From assembly GCA_021769135.1 (NCBI GenBank), contig JAETTM010000009.1, forward strand, positions 1 to 64,000: a stretch of DNA of 64,000 nt. The letters are read 5' to 3'. Below are positions 59,266 to 64,000 of this stretch, one piece after another. A model generated the notes under the pieces. That model searched no databases. It had not been told where the DNA came from and saw nothing but the letters and a program-made list of their open reading frames with translations. Every line of letters begins with the position of its first letter. The first letter of the stretch is position 1. The DNA is from Lachnospiraceae bacterium (GTDB lineage: Bacteria > Bacillota > Clostridia > Lachnospirales > Lachnospiraceae). The position numbers and the translations under genes were made by a program.

Positions 59266-59389
59266 ATTCACCCCGTCTCTGCACAGTTTCCTGCGCCCAG
59301 TCTAATCACTTCGCAATTGCTTTTCCCTTTATTCTATGTATAAATATACTTATCCCATGCTGCATCCGCACTAATGCATCGCAAACAGT

Positions 59390-59830
59390 TCATGCTTTCT
59401 TTTTCCTGAACACCAGCAATTTGCTGAATATATAGTTGGAAACAATCACTACCACATTGCACACAAATTTGGCAATCATATTATTGATGCCCGCCAAGTC
59501 AACCATTACATACATAATCACCAGTTCCATCGCCCCCGTTATTATTCTAGCCCCTACAAAGGCGGAAAATTCCTTCCAGATGCCCTCTTTATCCTTCACC
59601 TTGCTTTTAAACACGAAACTGCGGTTCGTCCAATAGGCGAACAATACCGCAACTACCCATGCAAATGCCGTGGCTATCAGCACCAACAACACTTTCTCAT
59701 CATTGGCGCCCAGCACCCAGGCCGCCAGGGCATAGGCCACCATGTTCACCAGAAACGCCAGGAATCCAAAAAACAGATAATTGATAGCCTCTTCGTATTT
59801 TTTATACATATCCCATGCAAATTTTATCAT
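59390..59830 (-). CDS. GtrA family membrane protein
   Basis: 146 aa, four helices, F-G-F-L-A-F-L-V-N-M-V-A-Y, then F-A-Y-W-T-N-R-S-F-V-F-K and a second F-V-G-A-R, V-S-N-Y-I-F-S-K-L-L-V-F: the internal-duplicate plan of GtrA. GtrA proteins are thought to flip polyprenyl-phosphate monosaccharides for side-branch addition, together with a GtrB-type GT2 (51093) and a GT-C transferase. AGGAG 6 nt before the ATG; the leader GCGGAACTGGAATAGGAG is the flank of repeat family B. Confidence 0.87.
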   Translation of the reverse strand: MIKFAWDMYKKYEEAINYLFFGFLAFLVNMVAYALAAWVLGANDEKVLLVLIATAFAWVVAVLFAYWTNRSFVFKSKVKDKEGIWKEFSAFVGARIITGAMELVIMYVMVDLAGINNMIAKFVCNVVVIVSNYIFSKLLVFRKKKA

Positions 59831-59839
59831 ATAGCTCTC

Positions 59840-59867
59840 CTATTCCAGTTCCGCCCTTCCAGCACCC
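59840..59867. repeat. Family B flank (fragment)
   Basis: The 37-nt gap between the ABC transporter and gtrA carries GCGGAACTGGAATAGGAG on the minus strand, the same leader that follows repeats B3 and B4, preceded by GTGCTGGAAGGGC, which resembles the left arm of B1/B2. The hairpin itself is missing. Confidence 0.5.
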
Positions 59868-61619
59868 TTAACGTTCCCTCTCCACATGGCCGTTTTCTAC
59901 GCGGTAGACTATATCGCATTTTTCGATTGTCTGCAGGCGATGGGCAATGATAATCAATGTCTTACGCCCGTGGAGATGGTTGATGGAATCCATAATCCCG
60001 GCTTCCGTATCATTATCCAGCGCAGAGGTAGCCTCATCCAGCACCAATACCTCCGGATCCTCATAAAGAGCCCTGGCAATGCCAATCCTTTGCCGCTGCC
60101 CGCCGGATATGCGGATTCCCCTTTCTCCGATTCCCGTATCCAGTCCCTCCGGCAGGCCTTTTACAAATTCGTCCAGCTGGGCTTCCTTCAAAGCCTGCCA
60201 CACCTTTTCATCATCAATATCCTCATCCCCCCGGCCAAAGGCAACATTTTTGCGTATGGACGAGTCGATCATAAAAATAGTCTGGGGAATATAGCCGATA
60301 TTTTTCAGCCACGATTCGTAATGCTCCCTCACTTCCACCCCGTCCGCGTAAATCCCGCCGGACTGCAAATTCAAAAGCCCCAGCATGATATCCACCACTG
60401 TTGTCTTCCCGGCGCCGGAGGTGCCCACAATGCCCACCGATTTTCCCACCGGGATGCTCATCGTCGCATTATCGAAAATCAACACATCGCTGTTGGGATA
60501 CTTGTAAGTAATATCCTTCAGCAGAATTTCTTTTTTCACAGGAAGCTTCTCCACATACTTTTTCGTCCGGTAAGCCTCCTCGTCATAGTTTACGCTTTCA
60601 TCCCGTATTTCATCCTGCAGATTATCGGTAACCCCCATGAAGAACGGTTCAAAATAAGCGATGGAAGTCAGGTAATTGTTAATCCGGTTTGCGCTGGGAA
60701 TCAGGCGCATGGCAGCCACCCCCAGCATGGTAAGCTGGGGCATGATTTCCGTTACCGGCGTTCCATGGGCAATCTGCAGCATCATGTATAAAATCATCCC
60801 CGCTATGGCCACCGTTTCAATCAAAAGGCGGGGCGTAGCATTGTACAGGTTATATCTCTGCACCGCATTCACATAGCCCGCACCGCACTTGCAATATTCA
60901 TTGATAAAATAGCTTTCCTTATTGGCCACCTTGATTTCCTTAATTCCCATCACCGACTGGTCAATCCACTTATACAGGCCGCTGTAGTAGTCCTGGTTCT
61001 CCTCCCCGGCTTTTCTCATAATCGGTTTTAGAATATATTTAATCAGCAGAATCACGCCAATCAACAAAATGGCCACCGTTCCCGTCATCACCAAATCCTG
61101 GCTCAAGCAGTAAAGGGTCAGGACAACGAACACAATCACTTCGCTCACCAGCTGCAACAGGCTTAAAATCAGGCCGTACATATTGTTGACATCGGAGGTA
61201 ATGCTTCTTTGAATCACGGAAGTATCCGCATTCAGATAATATTCATAGGGCCTTTGCATAAAATTAATCATCATCCGGCGGGAAGTGGCAAACTGATTGC
61301 TGTATACGAACCGGAACTGTAATTTATTCTGGAAAAAAAGATAACCGTTTTTCATGGCAAACACGACAATCAGAGCCCCCAAAATCAGCATGGAAAACTG
61401 AGTCATATTTTCCATATGAAGGCTGTCGTACACTTTTGCCAGCATTTTGCTGTTTTCCAGTATGTCCGGGTCCATAATGACGCTGGCCGCCTGATAGATT
61501 AGACCCACCCCCATCAATTCCAACGCCGCCCCTATCAGCATCGCTACAATGAGGAAAAGCATAATCCGCTTTTGCTTTCTATCCAGTAAAACATTCAACT
61601 TCCTTAAAATTTTTCCCAC
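59868..61619 (-). CDS. PglK-like ABC flippase for lipid-linked glycans (second copy)
   Basis: 583 aa. Six membrane helices in the first 310 residues, then G-T-S-G-A-G-K-T-T (Walker A), Y-I-P-Q-T-I-F, R-I-S-G-G-Q-R-Q-R-I and V-L-V-L-D-E-A-T-S-A-L-D. It follows the other copy (14161) along its whole length, including R-P-Y-E-Y-Y-L-N-A and the A-H-R-L-Q-T-I-E-K-C-D end. GTG start at 61619 with AGAGGT upstream. First gene behind a predicted promoter (61747-61776). Confidence 0.85.
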   Translation of the reverse strand: MGKILRKLNVLLDRKQKRIMLFLIVAMLIGAALELMGVGLIYQAASVIMDPDILENSKMLAKVYDSLHMENMTQFSMLILGALIVVFAMKNGYLFFQNKLQFRFVYSNQFATSRRMMINFMQRPYEYYLNADTSVIQRSITSDVNNMYGLILSLLQLVSEVIVFVVLTLYCLSQDLVMTGTVAILLIGVILLIKYILKPIMRKAGEENQDYYSGLYKWIDQSVMGIKEIKVANKESYFINEYCKCGAGYVNAVQRYNLYNATPRLLIETVAIAGMILYMMLQIAHGTPVTEIMPQLTMLGVAAMRLIPSANRINNYLTSIAYFEPFFMGVTDNLQDEIRDESVNYDEEAYRTKKYVEKLPVKKEILLKDITYKYPNSDVLIFDNATMSIPVGKSVGIVGTSGAGKTTVVDIMLGLLNLQSGGIYADGVEVREHYESWLKNIGYIPQTIFMIDSSIRKNVAFGRGDEDIDDEKVWQALKEAQLDEFVKGLPEGLDTGIGERGIRISGGQRQRIGIARALYEDPEVLVLDEATSALDNDTEAGIMDSINHLHGRKTLIIIAHRLQTIEKCDIVYRVENGHVERER

Positions 61620-61746
61620 GCGTTAATTACCTCTGCTCCGTTTTTACCCAATCCGTTTCGAAATCTTCCTTAAATATTATCCTCTTAACATTCCCGTATG
61701 CCGCTTCCGCTATTACAAAAATGTACTATGCCATATAGACTGTTAT

Positions 61747-61776
61747 ATTCTACCATACTTTGTGAAAAGAATGCAA
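61747..61776 (-). promoter_or_regulatory. Predicted promoter in front of the ABC flippase gene
   Basis: Minus strand TTGCAT (61771-61776), 18 nt, TAGAAT (61747-61752). About 120 nt of leader precede the GTG start at 61619. No hairpin-type terminator is visible between it and the gene before it. The gap 61620-61829 holds nothing else. Confidence 0.55.
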
Positions 61777-61829
61777 ATTAAGAATAAAGCTGTTGCCTTT
61801 TCCTTCACCGCGCCGCCCGGACTAAACTT

Positions 61830-62730
61830 TTAATCCCCCGTCCTGACCACTACGCCCTCTTTCTGGTAATACCTGGCCAATGCCTTGTTCTCCCAGGAAT
61901 CCGCATCGGGGGTAATATCGGAAAAATACAAAAGGGCCGGCTGCGTCGGAAGGGGCTCCACTTCCAAAATCCCTTCCGCGTCGCTGTTATAAAGCTTTGC
62001 CCTCCTGGACAATGCCTCCGCATATTCTTCCGCGCTGCCATTCCTCAAGTCAGTAATCGCCGATGTGAAGGCATAATAATGGGAATCCGGTATCACAGAC
62101 AAACCGGAGGCCCCAAGGAAAAAGAGGATGCAAATCCCGAAGCAATACGCCGTGTTTTTCGAAAAGCCGTCCTCCTGTTCCCTTTGAAGGCGGTCTCCGT
62201 TTGTCGGACAATCTCCCTTTTCCCACTGCTTTCTTGCCCACCCGGCAACATAGCCCACACATAAAGTCAGCACAAGGATATACATGAAGAAAATCAGCGC
62301 CTGCAGCCTTCCCGCCTCAATATTGCCCACGGCGAACAAAGGCGGCGTAATCATCGCCGATACAAGGCAGAATCCAAAAAATACTGCCAGAACGGGATAA
62401 CGGAACCGGAATTCCGTTTTGCCCGCCATATGCCAAAAAAGAGGGATTAACAGAATGACGAGCAGGAGTACTGGCCAGCCTGTCCATTCCTTCAAGACAT
62501 AATTGAGACAATAATAAAAGGACATCTGGATAGAACGAAAGGCCCCCATCCCCGCCGTTCCCGAAGAGCGGACCCAGTTGCCAGGGGCCGCTATGCTCAA
62601 TAGGAAGCCAAGAAAGAAACTGCCGAAGGGAATGGAAAATAGTTTGATCTGCTCCTTTTTTTTCGTACCAATCATAAAAACGGTAAGGGTCACAAGGATA
62701 ATGGCCACATTTAAGGCCGTCATCTGATTA
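61830..62730 (-). CDS. DUF6056-like membrane protein, C-terminal part (out of frame at a G10 tract)
   Basis: About 297 aa that continue the protein at 62728-63363 in another frame: N-Q-M-T-A-L-N-V-A-I-I-L-V-T and so on, with six to seven helices and a soluble end (H-Y-Y-A-F-T-S-A-I-T-D-L-R-N-G-S-A-E-E-Y-A, then Y-F-S-D-I-T-P-D-A-D-S-W). With nine or twelve G in the tract the two parts form one protein of about 508 aa. An internal ATG (62723) might allow separate translation. The C-terminus is nearly the same as that of the neighbour at 63510. Confidence 0.75.
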
Positions 62731-63363
62731 CCCCCCCCCCACGCCAAATCCCAGCGCTGACGCCGCCGCCACATCCAAGGTGCGTTTCTTCCCCTTATCA
62801 TAGGCTGCCCTGATTAACGTACCGTAAAAAAGCAAGGATAGGCTATGAAGAAATATATAGCATACCGCCCCGCAATACCAGTAATAAGCCTCAACCCTTC
62901 CTGCCCGGCCCTGGCACTGGACGGATACAAACAGCATCAGCATAATCACGATATTGGCCATATACTTATCCGCCTTAAATATCTTTACAAAAATATTTTT
63001 CAGCAGATACACGGTGGATAAGCTAATCATCCCAATCATAATCCATGTGGTCAGAAAATACCATCTTTCACCAAATATCCCGGGATGCACTGCCACCAGG
63101 ACTTCAGAAGTAAAACTCCCTATCCAGTGGAAATAATTATCCCAAGCCATCGCCGCCGCCTGCTTTAGCACCTGCCAAAACGAATGGCTGGCCATCCATG
63201 CATACCGGCATGTATCCCCTGTAGCATAGTCATCCGCGCTGGGGAAATTGTATTGTGCGATTATCAGCATTGGAGCCAGCGTTAAAATATAAAACGCTGT
63301 CGCTATCCTCGACATTGTTTTCGGCGTGATATATCCCGCCCATTTCTCAACCAGTTTCTTCAT
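62728..63363 (-). CDS. DUF6056-like membrane protein, N-terminal part (off phase)
   Basis: 211 aa. Helix at 18-37, then Y-N-F-P-S-A-D-D-Y-A-T-G-D-T, the acidic outer loop (S-A-D-D-Y) of DUF6056-like GT-C relatives, and three or four more helices. It ends G-F-G-V-G-G-G-stop because ten G in a row push the frame into TAA. AGGAG before ATG 63363. I take it as the OFF form of a phase-variable gene; a plain inactivating mutation or a sequencing error is the alternative. In the 147 nt before it a CCCC-TTCG-GGG mini-hairpin is the only structure seen. Confidence 0.78.
   Translation of the reverse strand: MKKLVEKWAGYITPKTMSRIATAFYILTLAPMLIIAQYNFPSADDYATGDTCRYAWMASHSFWQVLKQAAAMAWDNYFHWIGSFTSEVLVAVHPGIFGERWYFLTTWIMIGMISLSTVYLLKNIFVKIFKADKYMANIVIMLMLFVSVQCQGRAGRVEAYYWYCGAVCYIFLHSLSLLFYGTLIRAAYDKGKKRTLDVAAASALGFGVGGG
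62731..62740. repeat. Homopolymer tract, G10 on the coding strand
   Basis: Ten consecutive C on the plus strand (G on the coding strand) inside the DUF6056-like gene. With 10 the frame closes at once (GGG-TAA); with 9 or 12 it reads G-G-N-Q-M-T-A and continues for almost 300 codons. This is the form of a slipped-strand phase switch. Confidence 0.9.
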
Positions 63364-63509
63364 TCCCTATTTCTCCTATCTCGCATGTTCCTTTAAGCCG
63401 GTCCTGCCGCTCCGCTTCCCCGAAGGGGCATCCCCTGCTTTTTACAGCCCTGATTTCCGGCCCATCGTATACTCCTGTCTTTTATCCTTCCCAGTTCTTT
63501 GTACAAGGT

Positions 63510-64000
63510 TCATTCCGCCGTTTTTACTATAACCCCCTCTTTTTGGTAAAATCTGGCCAACGCCTTATTCTGCCAGTCATCCACGTCCGGAGTAATATCC
63601 GAAAAATACAGCAGGGCGGGTTCCGCCGGAAGAGGCGCCACTTCCAATATGCCCTGGGCATCGCTGTTGTACAGTTCGGCCCTTTGGGCCATCGCTTCCC
63701 CATATGCTTTGGCGCTTCCGTTCCTTAAATCCGTCACCGCCGACGTAAACGCATAATAATGGGAATCCGGTATTATGGACAGCCCGGAAGCCAACAGGAA
63801 AAAGAGCAGGCACCCAATCAGGCAATAACGCGTATTCATGGAAAAAGAGGTTTCTGAAAAGGCCTGCGCCGTCCTGCCTTTATCCCATTGCCTTCTCACC
63901 CACCCCGTTACATAACCCACGCAAAGGCTTAGAACCAGAATGTACATAAAGAAAATCAACGCCTGCAGCCTTCCCGCCTCAATGTTGCCCACCGCAAACA
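63510..64000 (-). CDS. DUF6056-like membrane protein, C-terminal fragment (cut by window edge)
   Basis: The last 163 codons of a paralogue of 61830-63363; the frame is open to the edge (F-A-V-G-N-I-E-A-G-R-L-Q-A-L). G-N-I-E-A-G-R-L-Q-A-L-I-F-F-M-Y-I-L-V-L, two or three helices, H-Y-Y-A-F-T-S-A-V-T-D-L-R-N-G-S-A and Y-F-S-D-I-T-P-D-V-D-D-W are shared with the neighbour. The tandem copies are similar enough in DNA to recombine. Whether this copy also holds a G-tract lies outside the window. Confidence 0.75.
   Translation of the reverse strand, partial: FAVGNIEAGRLQALIFFMYILVLSLCVGYVTGWVRRQWDKGRTAQAFSETSFSMNTRYCLIGCLLFFLLASGLSIIPDSHYYAFTSAVTDLRNGSAKAYGEAMAQRAELYNSDAQGILEVAPLPAEPALLYFSDITPDVDDWQNKALARFYQKEGVIVKTAE

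Overview
The window looks like one long surface-polysaccharide (capsule, exopolysaccharide or glycolipid) biosynthesis region of a Gram-positive anaerobe of the Clostridia. Lachnospiraceae is my best guess, judged from the style of the proteins, the AGGAGG-type ribosome sites and the DUF6020, DUF5672 and GtrA-like genes; no rRNA or housekeeping marker is present to confirm it. Apart from one gene (35969-36619), everything is transcribed leftwards (minus strand), so the 5' end of the cluster is at the right of the window. There is no wzz, wzc or wzx. Export seems to rely on two PglK-like ABC flippases, and polymerisation on two Wzy/ligase-like membrane proteins.

Right part, 64000-49000. Two tandem paralogous membrane proteins come first, one interrupted at a G10 tract (likely phase variable). 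A promoter at 61.75 kb then precedes a PglK-like ABC flippase, a GtrA protein, an acyltransferase-3 protein, a GT-C-like membrane protein, the aminotransferase WecE, a second large membrane protein, a GNAT-GT2 fusion and a DUF6020 protein. WecE plus the GNAT-GT2 fusion suggests a 4-acetamido-4,6-dideoxyhexose side branch loaded on polyprenyl phosphate.

Middle, 49000-29800. An orphan RelB antitoxin is followed by a promoter and a pgl-like module: polymerase, PglF-like dehydratase, PglE-like aminotransferase, PglC-like phosphoglycosyltransferase, ATP-grasp ligase and PglA-like GT4. Next come a TviB/WbpO-like dehydrogenase and a WbpP-like epimerase (UDP-GalNAcA synthesis), separated by a GT-C-like protein, a plus-strand PemK/MazF-like gene and a second RelB whose toxin partner is reduced to a remnant. 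A formyltransferase-like gene follows. Then comes a type II retron: an unknown 238-aa gene, an msr-msd RNA that I could fold by hand, an NDT-like effector and a retron reverse transcriptase.

Left part, 29800-1. Here lie glycosyltransferases (GT2, GT4, GT11, GT17-like), two AsnB-type amidotransferases (possibly amidating the uronic acid), two deacetylase-fold proteins, an SGNH-like protein, the second ABC flippase, a polymerase and the initiating WbaP-like phosphoglycosyltransferase. A Septu (ptuAB) defence pair sits between a GT2 gene with a frameshift near its 3' end and a pyruvyltransferase cut by the window edge.

Non-coding structure is unusually rich. Three families of long palindromic repeats (A, four copies; B, four copies plus a fragment; C, two copies plus a related element) lie between genes, with paired changes in both arms of the stems. 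Two defence systems and several toxin-antitoxin relics sit inside the glycan operons.
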